DNA from: Streptomyces sp. Ncost-T10-10d
Lineage (GTDB): Bacteria > Actinomycetota > Actinomycetes > Streptomycetales > Streptomycetaceae
Assembly: GCF_900091955.1 (NCBI RefSeq)
Contig: NZ_FMDF01000135.1
Span: forward strand, 1 to 64,000
DNA: 64,000 bases
Reading direction: 5' to 3'
The notes under the pieces are model-generated. The model did not search any database. It had not been told where the DNA came from and saw only the letters and a list, made by a program, of their open reading frames with translations. Numbering within the stretch: position 1 is the first letter of the stretch; each line of letters opens with the position of its first letter. A program made the position numbers and the translations under genes. Below, piece by piece: positions 16,333 through 25,308 of the stretch.

Positions 16333-17769
16333 ATGACCACCTTCGTGGACCGCGTCGAGCTGCATGTCGCCGCGGGTAACGGAGGCCACGGCTGTGCCTC
16401 CGTTCACCGTGAGAAGTTCAAGCCGCTCGGCGGCCCGGACGGCGGCAACGGCGGCGGTGGCGGCGATGTGACCCTGGTCGTCGACCAGGACATCACCACG
16501 CTCCTCGACTACCACCACAGTCCCCACCGCAAGGCCACCAACGGCCAGCCCGGTGCCGGCGACCACCGCTCCGGCAAGGACGGCCAGGACCTCGTCCTGC
16601 CGGTTCCCGACGGCACGGTCGTACTCGACAGGAACGGCAACGTGCTGGCCGACCTGGTCGGCCAGGGCACCACGTTCGTCGCCGGCCAGGGCGGCCGCGG
16701 CGGCCTCGGCAACGCCGCGCTGGCCTCCGCCCGGCGCAAGGCCCCCGGCTTCGCGCTGCTCGGCGAGCCCGGTGAGGCCCGGGACATCGTCCTGGAGCTC
16801 AAGACCGTCGCCGATGTCGCGCTGGTGGGCTACCCGAGCGCCGGCAAGTCCTCGCTGATCTCCGTCCTGTCGGCGGCCAAGCCGAAGATCGCCGACTACC
16901 CCTTCACGACCCTCGTCCCCAACCTCGGCGTGGTCACCGCGGGCAGCACCGTCTACACCATCGCCGACGTCCCGGGCCTGATCCCGGGCGCCAGCCAGGG
17001 CCGTGGACTCGGCCTGGAGTTCCTGCGGCACGTGGAGCGCTGCTCGGTGCTCGTGCACGTCCTGGACACCGCGACGCTGGAGTCGGACCGCGACCCGGTC
17101 TCCGACCTCGACATGATCGAGGAGGAGCTGAAGCAGTACGGAGGCCTGGAGGACCGGCCCCGCATCGTCGTCCTCAACAAGATCGACATTCCGGACGGCC
17201 AGGACCTCGCCGACATGATCCGCCCGGACCTGGAGGCGCGCGGCTACCGCGTCTTCGAGGTGTCCGCCGTCGCCCGTACCGGCCTGAAGGAGCTCTCCTT
17301 CGCGCTCGCGGGCGTCATCGCCGAGGCGCGCGCGGCCAAGCCCGTGGAGGTGGCGACCCGTATCGTCATCCGCCCGAAGGCCGTCGACGACGCGGGATTC
17401 ACCGTCACGCTGGAGGAGGACGGCATCTACCGGGTGCGTGGCGAGAAGCCGGAGCGCTGGGTCCGGCAGACCGACTTCAACAACGACGAGGCCGTCGGCT
17501 ACCTGGCGGACCGCCTCAACCGTCTCGGTGTCGAGGACGCGCTGATGAAGGCCGGCGCCCGGGCGGGCGACGGCGTGGCCATCGGCGCCGAGGACAACGC
17601 GGTCGTCTTCGACTGGGAGCCGACCATGGCCGCGGGTGCGGAGATGCTCGGCCGGCGTGGCGAGGACCACCGTCTCGAAGCGCCGCGCCCGGCAGCACAG
17701 CGCCGTCGTGACCGTGAGACGGAACGCGACGAGGTACAGCGCGAGTTCGACGACTTCAACCCGTTCTAG
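16333..17769 (+). CDS. obg: Obg family GTPase
   Basis: A 478-residue GTPase. The glycine-rich Obg fold covers about residues 1-158 (GGHGCASVHREKF, then the long GGNGGGGGDV run). The G domain has a P-loop GYPSAGKSSL (166-175), FTTLVPNLG, the DVPGLIPGAS switch II motif and NKID. A C-terminal OCT-type domain and a charged tail ending DDFNPF follow. Obg proteins act in ribosome assembly and stress signalling, and in Streptomyces obg affects the onset of aerial growth and sporulation. GGAGG lies upstream of the ATG. It follows rpmA as in most bacteria and ends with a strong hairpin. Confidence 0.97.
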   Translation: MTTFVDRVELHVAAGNGGHGCASVHREKFKPLGGPDGGNGGGGGDVTLVVDQDITTLLDYHHSPHRKATNGQPGAGDHRSGKDGQDLVLPVPDGTVVLDRNGNVLADLVGQGTTFVAGQGGRGGLGNAALASARRKAPGFALLGEPGEARDIVLELKTVADVALVGYPSAGKSSLISVLSAAKPKIADYPFTTLVPNLGVVTAGSTVYTIADVPGLIPGASQGRGLGLEFLRHVERCSVLVHVLDTATLESDRDPVSDLDMIEEELKQYGGLEDRPRIVVLNKIDIPDGQDLADMIRPDLEARGYRVFEVSAVARTGLKELSFALAGVIAEARAAKPVEVATRIVIRPKAVDDAGFTVTLEEDGIYRVRGEKPERWVRQTDFNNDEAVGYLADRLNRLGVEDALMKAGARAGDGVAIGAEDNAVVFDWEPTMAAGAEMLGRRGEDHRLEAPRPAAQRRRDRETERDEVQREFDDFNPF

Positions 17770-17779
17770 ACCGTGCACC

Positions 17780-17820
17780 GGCCGCCGGACGGGCTTGTTC
17801 CGCAAGCTGGTCCGGCGGCC
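17780..17820 (+). terminator. Terminator after obg
   Basis: Outer perfect 11-bp stem (17780-17790 with 17810-17820) and inner GCTTG/CAAGC stem with a TTCCG loop, 11 nt after the obg stop. Confidence 0.85.
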
Positions 17821-17943
17821 CGGCCTGCTCTCCCCGCCGCACGACCGGCGGAGCCGAACCCCGCTCAAGGGTGATTGATGCCGCTCAGTCGTGTGGTGTC
17901 GATCACCTGGTCGGGAAGCGTCGATTCCGGTATATGCCCTGAT

Positions 17944-17998
17944 CGCAAGGCGGCGGAAGGTTTCGATACGGCGTGCAGTAGGCGACGTCCGCCTTGCG
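17944..17998 (+). promoter_or_regulatory. 10-bp inverted repeat in the leader of the CDP-ribitol gene
   Basis: CGCAAGGCGG (17944-17953) and CCGCCTTGCG (17989-17998) are perfect complements 35 nt apart, 60 nt before the next start codon. They could form a stem-loop in the 5' leader or a protein site. There is no T tract after it, so a terminator is less likely. Confidence 0.42.
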
Positions 17999-18057
17999 AG
18001 ACGGTAACGGAGAGTGCAACCATCGCTGTATCTCCCAGCCCTCAAGGTAGGTCGTCT

Positions 18058-19557
18058 GTGTCTGCTCAGCACATAGCCAAAGCCCGAACCACAGCAGTCG
18101 TGCTCGCCGGCGGTACCGGCCAGCGCGTGGGTCTGTCCATTCCCAAGCAGCTGCTGAAGATCGCAGGCAAGGCCGTCATCGAGCACACGCTGTCGATCTT
18201 CCAGCAGGCCGACTCCATCGACGACGTCATCGTGCTGATGGCTCCGGGCTATGTGCCTGACGTGGAGAAGATCGTCACCAAGGCCGGACTCACCAAGGTC
18301 ACCAAGGTGATCGAGGGCGGTTCCACCCGCAACGAGACCACCGAGCGCGCCATCGCGGCCCTCGGCGAGGGCCTGGCCGAGGGAGAGGACCGCAACGTCC
18401 TCTTCCACGATGCCGTGCGCCCCCTGCTCTCGCAGCGCGTCATCAAGGACTGCGTGGACGCCCTGGACCGCTACCAGGCGGTCGACGTCGCCATCCCGTC
18501 CGCGGACACGATCATCGTGACCCGCACCCACGGCGGCGACGGCGAGTTCATCACCGACGTGCCCGACCGCTCCCGGCTGCGCCGCGGGCAGACGCCGCAG
18601 GCCTTCAAGCTCTCCACGATCCGCCGGGCGTACGAGGTCGCCGCGGGCGACCCGAACTTCCAGGCCACCGACGACTGCTCGGTCGTCCTGAAGTACCTCC
18701 CCGACGTGCCGATCTACGTGGTCGCGGGCGACGAGTACAACATGAAGGTCACCCAGCCGGTCGACGTCTTCATCGCGGACAAGCTCTTCCAGCTGGCTTC
18801 CACGGCCGTCCCGCAGCCGACCGACGACGCCGCCTACCGTGAGCTGCTCACCGGCAAGACCCTCGTCGTCTTCGGCGGCTCGTACGGCATCGGCGCGGAC
18901 ATCGCGGCGCTCGCCGAGTCCTACGGCGCCTCCGTCTATGCCCTGGGACGCTCCACCACCGGTACGCACGTGGAGAACCCGGAGCACGTCGACGACGCGC
19001 TCTCCAAGGCGTACGCGGACACCGGCCGCGTCGACTACGTGATCAACACCGCGGGCGTGCTCCGCATCGGCAAGCTGGCCGAGACGGACAACACGACCAT
19101 CCAGGAAGCGCTGAACGTCAACTACCTGGCGCCCGTGCAGATCGCCCGCGCCTCGTACAAGTACCTCGCCGAGACCAAGGGCCAGCTGCTGCTCTACACC
19201 TCCAGCAGCTACACCCGGGGCCGCGCCGAGTACAGCCTCTACTCGTCGACCAAGGCCGCCATGGTGAACCTCACCCAGGCGCTCTCGGACGAGTGGGCGG
19301 GCGACGGAGTGCGGGTGAACTGCGTGAACCCCGAGCGCACCGCCACCCCGATGCGCACCAAGGCGTTCGGCGACGAGCCCGCGGGCACGCTGCTCTCCTC
19401 CGAGGCGGTCGCCAGGACCTCCCTCGACGTCCTGCTCTCCGAGATGACCGGCCACGTCATCGACGTACGGCAGCAGGACCCCACCCGTGGCGCCTCCGAA
19501 GCATCGGGCTTCGAACAGGCGCTGGCCGCTGTCCTGGACCGACAGGCCGATGTGTAA
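18058..19557 (+). CDS. Bifunctional ribulose-5-phosphate reductase / CDP-ribitol pyrophosphorylase-type protein
   Basis: A 499-residue fusion. The N-terminal ~230 residues are an IspD/TarI-like cytidylyltransferase (VVLAGGTGQRVGLSIPKQLL, HDAVRPL). Residues ~260-490 are a short-chain dehydrogenase (FGGSYGIG cofactor loop; catalytic YSLYSSTK as YxxxK with Ser upstream in LLYTSSS). This order matches Bcs1/Acs1-type enzymes that reduce D-ribulose-5-phosphate and activate ribitol-5-phosphate with CTP. The GTG at 18058 follows AAGGTAGG, so the extended ORF from 17875 is rejected. The next gene is TagF-like, as expected for a ribitol- or polyol-phosphate polymer. A housekeeping ispD for isoprenoids is expected elsewhere. 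The exact polyol is inferred. Confidence 0.85.
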   Translation: MSAQHIAKARTTAVVLAGGTGQRVGLSIPKQLLKIAGKAVIEHTLSIFQQADSIDDVIVLMAPGYVPDVEKIVTKAGLTKVTKVIEGGSTRNETTERAIAALGEGLAEGEDRNVLFHDAVRPLLSQRVIKDCVDALDRYQAVDVAIPSADTIIVTRTHGGDGEFITDVPDRSRLRRGQTPQAFKLSTIRRAYEVAAGDPNFQATDDCSVVLKYLPDVPIYVVAGDEYNMKVTQPVDVFIADKLFQLASTAVPQPTDDAAYRELLTGKTLVVFGGSYGIGADIAALAESYGASVYALGRSTTGTHVENPEHVDDALSKAYADTGRVDYVINTAGVLRIGKLAETDNTTIQEALNVNYLAPVQIARASYKYLAETKGQLLLYTSSSYTRGRAEYSLYSSTKAAMVNLTQALSDEWAGDGVRVNCVNPERTATPMRTKAFGDEPAGTLLSSEAVARTSLDVLLSEMTGHVIDVRQQDPTRGASEASGFEQALAAVLDRQADV

Positions 19558-19689
19558 TACTGCTTGACAATCGACTATTCGGACCTCTGTGGACGCCGCG
19601 TGCGAACTGCAGGGGTCCGAATTCGTGAAGTTCAGACTTCACATTTTCCCCGCAAGGTAATCAGTCGGCACCCTCGGGAGCGGTACTTC

Positions 19690-21735
19690 GTGATTTCGAA
19701 AGCCATTCGCATGGCTCGAGTGGGCAGTGGTTCGGAGCTGGCCGCCGCTCTTCTCATGGCTCTGGGGTTCCCGTGCATAATGCTCGCGGCAATAATCCCC
19801 AATCTGTGGTTCTTCGCAGGCGCTGCCGCGGTGACCTATCTCGCCGACCAGTATCTGCACCATTGCGGCAGTTACCTGGTCAACCGGCTCGCCGCGGTTC
19901 GCGCGGGGCTCTCGATCCGCTTCCTGCTCCGTCAGCTGCTGCTGATTCTGCTGCTCTCCCGTATGGGGTACGGAGAGCAGACGCTGTTCTACGTGACGAT
20001 CGCCTGCCTGCTGGCCTTCTACGGTCTCCAGGCGCCGCAGAGCGCGATGGTCACCCTCATCAAGCTCCGCCGCAGGCTCCCGGTGGTCACGCGCAACATC
20101 GATCTGGAGCAGGTGCGGATCCCGGACGCCCCGTCAGCACTGCTGATGAACCGCCCCGCGGAGAAGATGCTCCACCTGGACATCTTCGCGATGGTGGGTG
20201 TGCTGGTCGCCGTCGAGACCGACGTGAACGGCTTCGCCTATGCGGGCCTCGCCACCACACTGGTTCTCGCGGTCGGCTACGTGGCGGCGCTTCTCCCGTA
20301 CATCCGTCCGAAGCGGCTCGTGGCGCCCGAGGCCAAGGTGCTGGGCGCGGTGGACGACTGGCTGCGCGAGTACCAGCCGACCGTGGCTCTCTACTTCTCC
20401 GGCTCCAAGGATTCGGCCTACCAGGTCAACATGTGGCTGGAGACCATGGCGCAGCTCGACGGGCGCCCGTTGATCCTGCTGCGTGAGCGCACGATTCTGC
20501 CTCAGCTGAACACGACATCGGTGCCGGTGCTCTGTGTGCCCGGCGGCGTGCACCTGATGAATCTGAACCTCTCGTCGGTTCGGGTCGCGCTCTATGCGGC
20601 CAACGTCGGCAAGAACATCCATCTGCTCCGGGTGCCGACGATGAAGCACGTATTCATCGGCCACGGCGACAGCGACAAGCTCGCCAGCGTCAACCCGTAC
20701 AGCAAGGCCTACGACGAGGTGTGGACCGCGGGCCGGGCCGGCCGGGACCGTTACGCGCTGGCCGATGTCGGTGTGCGCGACGAGGACATCGTCGAGGTGG
20801 GCCGCCCGCAGCTGGCCACCATCCAGTCGGGGACCGGTGCGCCCAAGAACCCGATCCCGACCGTGCTGTACGCCCCCACCTGGGAAGGCTGGGACGACAA
20901 CCCGGGCAACACCTCGCTGCTGCTGGCCGGCGAGAACATCGTCAAGCGGCTGCTGAACTCCGAGAAGCCGGTCCGGCTGCTCTACAAGCCGCACCCCTTC
21001 ACGGGCACCCGCAGCGCGAAGGCCAAGGCCGTGCACCAGCGGATCACCGCGATGATCGAGAAGGCGGGTGTCGAGCGCGCCACCGACCCCCGCTGGGCGA
21101 AGGAATCGGCCGCGCTCCAGCCGGTGCATGCCGAGGCGCGGGCCGAACTGGCCCGTATCGAAGCGCGGCTCGAGGCGCTGTCGAGCGGCGGCCACGTCGC
21201 CGGGGACGAGGCCGAGATGTCCCGCGACTCGCTGGCCGACCCGGCGCGCGAGGCCGAGATCGCGCGGCTCAAGGACGAGTGGAACGCTGCCTCCTGGCGC
21301 GCGCTCGGCTGGTGGGAGCACAAGGTCATCACGGGCGCCCGGATGCGTTTGTACGACTGCTTCAACGAGTCGGACGCCATGGTCTCGGACATCTCCAGCG
21401 TGGTGTCGGACTTCATCGCGAGCGGCAAGCCGTACGCGGTCACCGATTCGGCTGCGCTGGGTGAGGACGAATTCCGTAGGCAGAACACCGCGGTCCGTGC
21501 CGCGGTCATCCTGTCCAATGCCGCGACCGAGCTGGACGCCCTGCTCACCGCGGTGGTGGATCCTGCCGCGGACACCTTGGCGGCCGACCGGCGTGAGCTC
21601 AAGGAGTACCTCCTCGGCCCCGACGAGCCCACCTCGATCGTGCAGTTCGGCACGGCCGTGAAGGCGCTCGCAGCCAAGTCGGAGGCCCGGAACGCGGGCC
21701 TGGCGAGAAACCTCGGCGAACGCGTGATCGGCTGA
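19690..21735 (+). CDS. Membrane TagF-like polyol-phosphate (CDP-glycerol/ribitol) transferase
   Basis: A 681-residue protein. The first ~190 residues contain four to five hydrophobic segments (for example ALLMALGFPCIMLAAII and LLLILLLSRMG). The rest matches the CDP-glycerol glycerophosphotransferase fold: SGSKDSAYQVN, MKHVFIGHGDSDK, VLYAPTWEGWDDN, LLYKPHPF and SDISSVVSDFI. Such enzymes transfer polyol phosphate from CDP-polyol to a wall-polymer precursor at the inner membrane face. A charged insertion lies between the last two motifs. GTG at 19690 with GGGAG 9 nt upstream is preferred; a TTG at 19564 gives an unlikely 42-residue extension. It is adjacent to the CDP-ribitol-type gene, so the two probably form a donor-transferase pair. 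Confidence 0.82.
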   Translation: MISKAIRMARVGSGSELAAALLMALGFPCIMLAAIIPNLWFFAGAAAVTYLADQYLHHCGSYLVNRLAAVRAGLSIRFLLRQLLLILLLSRMGYGEQTLFYVTIACLLAFYGLQAPQSAMVTLIKLRRRLPVVTRNIDLEQVRIPDAPSALLMNRPAEKMLHLDIFAMVGVLVAVETDVNGFAYAGLATTLVLAVGYVAALLPYIRPKRLVAPEAKVLGAVDDWLREYQPTVALYFSGSKDSAYQVNMWLETMAQLDGRPLILLRERTILPQLNTTSVPVLCVPGGVHLMNLNLSSVRVALYAANVGKNIHLLRVPTMKHVFIGHGDSDKLASVNPYSKAYDEVWTAGRAGRDRYALADVGVRDEDIVEVGRPQLATIQSGTGAPKNPIPTVLYAPTWEGWDDNPGNTSLLLAGENIVKRLLNSEKPVRLLYKPHPFTGTRSAKAKAVHQRITAMIEKAGVERATDPRWAKESAALQPVHAEARAELARIEARLEALSSGGHVAGDEAEMSRDSLADPAREAEIARLKDEWNAASWRALGWWEHKVITGARMRLYDCFNESDAMVSDISSVVSDFIASGKPYAVTDSAALGEDEFRRQNTAVRAAVILSNAATELDALLTAVVDPAADTLAADRRELKEYLLGPDEPTSIVQFGTAVKALAAKSEARNAGLARNLGERVIG

Positions 21736-21767
21736 GAATCCGCCTGGTTCGTTAGCACGAGTCACCT

Positions 21768-21802
21768 GGCCCGGCATAGCCCTGAAAGGGTTGTGCCGGG
21801 CC
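21768..21802 (+). terminator. Terminator after the TagF-like gene
   Basis: 15-bp stem with two G-U pairs (21768-21782 with 21788-21802), TGAAA loop, followed by TTTG. Confidence 0.85.
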
Positions 21803-21877
21803 TTTGTGATAAGGCTCACGCGTCGGGCGTGTGGTGTCGAGGCAACCAAGGCCCGGGGGTGACTGTCTTCTGTTGAT

Positions 21878-23104
21878 GTGAACGAGAAGCCAATTCCTGA
21901 TGTAACCGTGATCATTGGTGCATATGAGGCAATGCCCTACCTCATTCGCTGCCTCGAATCGGTGGAGTCCCAGACCATAGGCGCCCACCGGATCGAGATC
22001 GTGGCGGTCGATGACGGTTCGACCGATGGCACCGGCGAGTACCTGGAGGAGTTCGCGGGCCGGTCCGCGGTTCCGACCAGGGTGGTCAGACAGGCGAATT
22101 CCGGCGGCCCCAGCGGACCGCGCAATGTGGGTCTCGGCCTGGCGCGGGGCCGCTACGTCTTCTTCCTCGACGCGGACGACTACTTCGGTGACGAGGCCCT
22201 GGAGCGGATGGTCGAGAGGGCCGACCGGGCGAACACCGATGTGGTGCTCGGAAAGGTGATCGGGGTCAATCGCGGAGCCCCCCGGTCGATGTGGACAGCC
22301 ACCAAGGACCGGGTCAATGTATACAACTCCAAGGTCATTTACACGCTGAGTGCACAGAAGCTCTTCCGGCGTGAACTGCTGGAGCGGATCGGCCTGAGGT
22401 TCGACGAGGAACTCAAGACCGGTGAGGATGCGCTCTTCACCATGGAGGCGTATCTGCGGGGTGCCGGAGTCTCCGTCATCTCCAATTACACCTGCTATCA
22501 CCTGGTCGGCCGGGACGACGGAAAGCACGTCACCAAGAGCGGCACCTATGAATGGCGCTTCGACTCCATGCGGGCCATGATGGCGCTCATTCACCGGCTC
22601 GAACCCGCCGGGCCGAAGAGGGACTTCTTGATGGTCCGCCCCTTCACGGTCGGGATGATGCAGCAGTTCGGTCCCGGCTTCCTCCGGGACTCGGAGGAGG
22701 TCCGGCGCCACAAGATGGAGCTCGCGGCGCCGCTCATGGACACCTACTGGAACGACGGCGTGGCGCGCCTGATCAAGGTCGCCGAGAGGCTGCGGCTCGC
22801 CGCTGTGGCGCGGGGCCGGGCCGATGTGCTGGTGGACATGCTGACGTATGTGCGGGAGAAGTCCGTTCCGGATGTGGTCAGTTCGCGGAAGGGCGACAAG
22901 CTCTTCCTTGCGTATCCGCACTTCCGGGACCGTTCGAGCGGTCTCTCGGACTCCGATTTCGAGGTCACCGTGCCCGACTGGCACGACGGCAAGCGCATCG
23001 AGAAGCCCGAGGCCGTAGCCCGCAGGGCGTCGCTGTCGCGGCGCGTGGTCCGGCGTATGCGGCGGGACGTGCGGCGCTGGAAGGCGCGGATCAGCGCAGC
23101 CTGA
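21878..23104 (+). CDS. GT2-family glycosyltransferase
   Basis: A 408-residue GT2 protein with DDGSTDGTGEYL near residue 47, NSGGPSGPRN near 75, the DADDYFG acidic motif near 100 and DVVLGK near 125. It is a paralogue of the 3171 and 27875 genes but lacks their long C-terminal extension. Its C-terminus is a basic tail (RRVVRRMRRDVRRWKAR) that may bind membrane phospholipid. The only start between the upstream in-frame stop (21860) and the conserved part is GTG at 21878. It has no good Shine-Dalgarno sequence, so initiation is uncertain. It lies between the TagF-like gene and the rhamnose operon, which suggests it builds the repeating unit of the same polymer. Confidence 0.85.
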   Translation: MNEKPIPDVTVIIGAYEAMPYLIRCLESVESQTIGAHRIEIVAVDDGSTDGTGEYLEEFAGRSAVPTRVVRQANSGGPSGPRNVGLGLARGRYVFFLDADDYFGDEALERMVERADRANTDVVLGKVIGVNRGAPRSMWTATKDRVNVYNSKVIYTLSAQKLFRRELLERIGLRFDEELKTGEDALFTMEAYLRGAGVSVISNYTCYHLVGRDDGKHVTKSGTYEWRFDSMRAMMALIHRLEPAGPKRDFLMVRPFTVGMMQQFGPGFLRDSEEVRRHKMELAAPLMDTYWNDGVARLIKVAERLRLAAVARGRADVLVDMLTYVREKSVPDVVSSRKGDKLFLAYPHFRDRSSGLSDSDFEVTVPDWHDGKRIEKPEAVARRASLSRRVVRRMRRDVRRWKARISAA

Positions 23105-23170
23105 GCGGTCCCGCCACTGCCTTTGCTCCGGATGTGTGTCCGCATCTCGTTCACAGAGGTGACGCGCTAC

Positions 23171-23197
23171 GAATCGCGCAGCGATTCTCAGTAAAGT
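23171..23197 (+). promoter_or_regulatory. Palindrome and -10-like box upstream of rmlA
   Basis: GAATCGC (23171-23177), GCA, GCGATTC (23181-23187) is a perfect 7-3-7 palindrome, followed 4 nt later by TAAAGT (23192-23197), a TAnnnT -10 match. This looks like an operator placed over the promoter of the dTDP-rhamnose genes. No clear -35 box is seen. Confidence 0.45.
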
Positions 23198-23254
23198 CGC
23201 CCAGCAGGTCGCAGCCGCGACAAGACCGATATCTCAACCATGAGGACTGGTCAA

Positions 23255-24325
23255 GTGAAGGCTCTCGTACTGTCCGGAGGGGCCGGCACCCGCCTGCGTC
23301 CCATCACACACACCTCGGCCAAGCAACTGGTGCCCGTGGCGAACAAGCCTGTGCTGTTCTACGGCCTGGAAGCCATCGCGGAAGCGGGTATCACCGAGGT
23401 CGGCATCATCGTGGGCGACACCGCCCAGGAGATCCGTGAGGCGGTCGGCGACGGTTCCCGGCTCGGCATCGAGGTCACGTACATCCCGCAGGACGAGCCG
23501 CTCGGTCTTGCCCACGCGGTGCTGATCGCCCGTGACTTCCTGGCGGACGACGACTTCGTCATGTATCTCGGTGACAACTTCATCGTCGGTGGGATCACCG
23601 GTCTGGTGGAGGAGTTCCGCACCGACAGGCCCGATGCGCAGATCCTGCTGACCCAGGTGCCCAACCCGACCTCCTTCGGTGTCGCGGAGCTCGACACCGA
23701 AGGCCGGGTGGCGTCTCTGGAGGAGAAGCCGAAGGAGCCCAAGAGCGATCTGGCGCTCGTCGGTGTCTACCTCTTCACCCCCGCCATCCACGAGGCCGTC
23801 CGCTCGATCGAGCCGTCCTGGCGTGGCGAGCTGGAGATCACGCACGCCATCCAGTGGCTGATCGACCAGCGGCGCGACGTGCGCTCCACCACGATCCGCG
23901 GGTACTGGAAGGACACCGGCAATGTCACCGACATGCTGGAGGTCAACCGGACCGTGCTGGAGACCATCGAGCCGTCCCACGAGGAGGCCGAGGTCGACGA
24001 GGACAGCGAGATCATCGGCCGGGTACGGATCGAGCCGGGCGCCAAGGTCAGCGGCAGCCGCATCGTCGGGCCGGCGATCATCGGCGCCCGGTCGGTGATC
24101 AGCGGCGCGTACGTGGGCCCGTTCACCTCGGTCTCGGAGGACTGCCGGATCGAAGACAGCGAGATCGAGTACTCCATCGTTCTGCGGGGCGCCTCCATCG
24201 CCGGTGTCCGCCGAGTGGAGGCGTCGCTCATCGGCCGTGACGTCGAGGTGACCCCCGCGCCCCGTTCCCCGTCCGCCCACCGACTCGTACTCGGCGACCA
24301 CAGCAAGGTGCAGATCTCTTCATGA
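23255..24325 (+). CDS. rmlA: Glucose-1-phosphate thymidylyltransferase, long StrD-type
   Basis: A 356-residue protein with the nucleotidyltransferase signature LSGGAGTRLRPITHTSAKQL, YLGDNF near residue 104, and EEKPKEPKS. A C-terminal left-handed beta-helix of hexapeptide turns (about 245-345) marks the long RmlA/StrD form common in actinobacteria. It makes dTDP-glucose, the first step to dTDP-L-rhamnose. The GTG at 23255 has GAGG 9 nt upstream and gives the family N-terminus MKALVLSGG. The ATG at 23240 overlaps that ribosome site and is rejected. The stop overlaps the rmlB start (ATGA). Confidence 0.95.
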   Translation: MKALVLSGGAGTRLRPITHTSAKQLVPVANKPVLFYGLEAIAEAGITEVGIIVGDTAQEIREAVGDGSRLGIEVTYIPQDEPLGLAHAVLIARDFLADDDFVMYLGDNFIVGGITGLVEEFRTDRPDAQILLTQVPNPTSFGVAELDTEGRVASLEEKPKEPKSDLALVGVYLFTPAIHEAVRSIEPSWRGELEITHAIQWLIDQRRDVRSTTIRGYWKDTGNVTDMLEVNRTVLETIEPSHEEAEVDEDSEIIGRVRIEPGAKVSGSRIVGPAIIGARSVISGAYVGPFTSVSEDCRIEDSEIEYSIVLRGASIAGVRRVEASLIGRDVEVTPAPRSPSAHRLVLGDHSKVQISS

Positions 24326-25308
24326 CCACGAACATCCTGGTGACCGGCGGCGCCGGTTTCATCGGCTCGCACTATGTCCGCACGGTGCTCGGCCCCGAGG
24401 GCCCCGGCGACATCGCCGTGACCGTGCTCGACAAGCTCACCTACGCGGGCAACCCGGCCAACCTCGACGAGGTGCGCGACCACCCCGGTTTCAGGTTCGT
24501 ACAGGGCGACATCTGTGAACCCGAGCTGGTCTCCAAGCTGATGGCCGAGCACGACCAGGTGGTGCACTTCGCCGCCGAATCCCACGTGGACCGCTCCATC
24601 GACGGCGGCGCCGAATTCGTCCGTACGAACGTCGTGGGCACCCACACCCTGATCCATGCCGCGCACCTGTCCGGCATCAACACCTTCGTGCACATCTCCA
24701 CCGACGAGGTCTACGGCTCGATCGACGAGGGCTCCTGGCCCGAGACCGACCCGCTCGCGCCCAACTCGCCGTACTCCGCGGCCAAGGCGTCCAGCGACCT
24801 GATCGCGCTCTCGTACCACCGCACCCACGGCCTCGACGTACGGGTGACCCGCTGCTCCAACAACTACGGGCACCACCACTTTCCCGAGAAGGTCATCCCG
24901 CTGTTCGTCACCAACCTGCTGGACGGCAAGACGGTCCCGCTGTACGGCGACGGCGCCAATGTCCGCGACTGGCTGCACATCGACGACCACGTCCAGGGCA
25001 TCGAACTGGTCCGGACGAAGGGCCGACCCGGTGAGGTCTACAACATCGGCGGCGGCACCGAGCTCTCCAACAAGGAGCTGACCGGTCTGCTGCTGGACGC
25101 CTGCGGGGCCGACTGGGACACCAGCGTCACCTACGTCGAGGACCGCAAGGGCCACGACCGCCGCTACTCGGTCGACTGCACCAAGATCCGCGAGGAGCTC
25201 GGTTACGAGCCCCGCAAGGACTTCCGCACCGGCCTCGCCGAGACTGTGCAGTGGTACCGCGACAACCGCGCCTGGTGGGAGCCGCTGAAGGACCGGGCCG
25301 CGCTGTGA
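24322..25308 (+). CDS. rmlB: dTDP-glucose 4,6-dehydratase
   Basis: A 328-residue extended SDR. The NAD motif is GGAGFIGSHY near residue 8, HFAAESHVDRS near 82, STDEVYGS with catalytic Asp-Glu near 120, and YSAAKASSD (YxxxK) near 151. CSNNYGHHHFPEKVIPL is diagnostic of RmlB. It converts dTDP-glucose to dTDP-4-keto-6-deoxyglucose. It is translationally coupled to rmlA (ATGA) and rmlD (GTGA). Confidence 0.96.
   Translation: MTTNILVTGGAGFIGSHYVRTVLGPEGPGDIAVTVLDKLTYAGNPANLDEVRDHPGFRFVQGDICEPELVSKLMAEHDQVVHFAAESHVDRSIDGGAEFVRTNVVGTHTLIHAAHLSGINTFVHISTDEVYGSIDEGSWPETDPLAPNSPYSAAKASSDLIALSYHRTHGLDVRVTRCSNNYGHHHFPEKVIPLFVTNLLDGKTVPLYGDGANVRDWLHIDDHVQGIELVRTKGRPGEVYNIGGGTELSNKELTGLLLDACGADWDTSVTYVEDRKGHDRRYSVDCTKIREELGYEPRKDFRTGLAETVQWYRDNRAWWEPLKDRAAL

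Noticed and set aside
18058..18760. The IspD-like domain as the housekeeping ispD of the MEP pathway
   Set aside because: It is fused to a short-chain dehydrogenase and followed by a TagF-like gene, which fits CDP-polyol synthesis better; no ispF lies next to it.
16327..19455. 1042-codon minus-strand ORF
   Set aside because: Antisense to obg and the CDP-ribitol-type gene; composition (Val/Gly/Arg/Ala) typical of a shadow frame.
19564..19569. TTGACA as a -35 box, or TTG start of the TagF-like gene
   Set aside because: No TAnnnT box at 16-18 nt downstream, and the TTG start gives an extra 42 residues unlike the family; GTG 19690 with GGGAG fits better.
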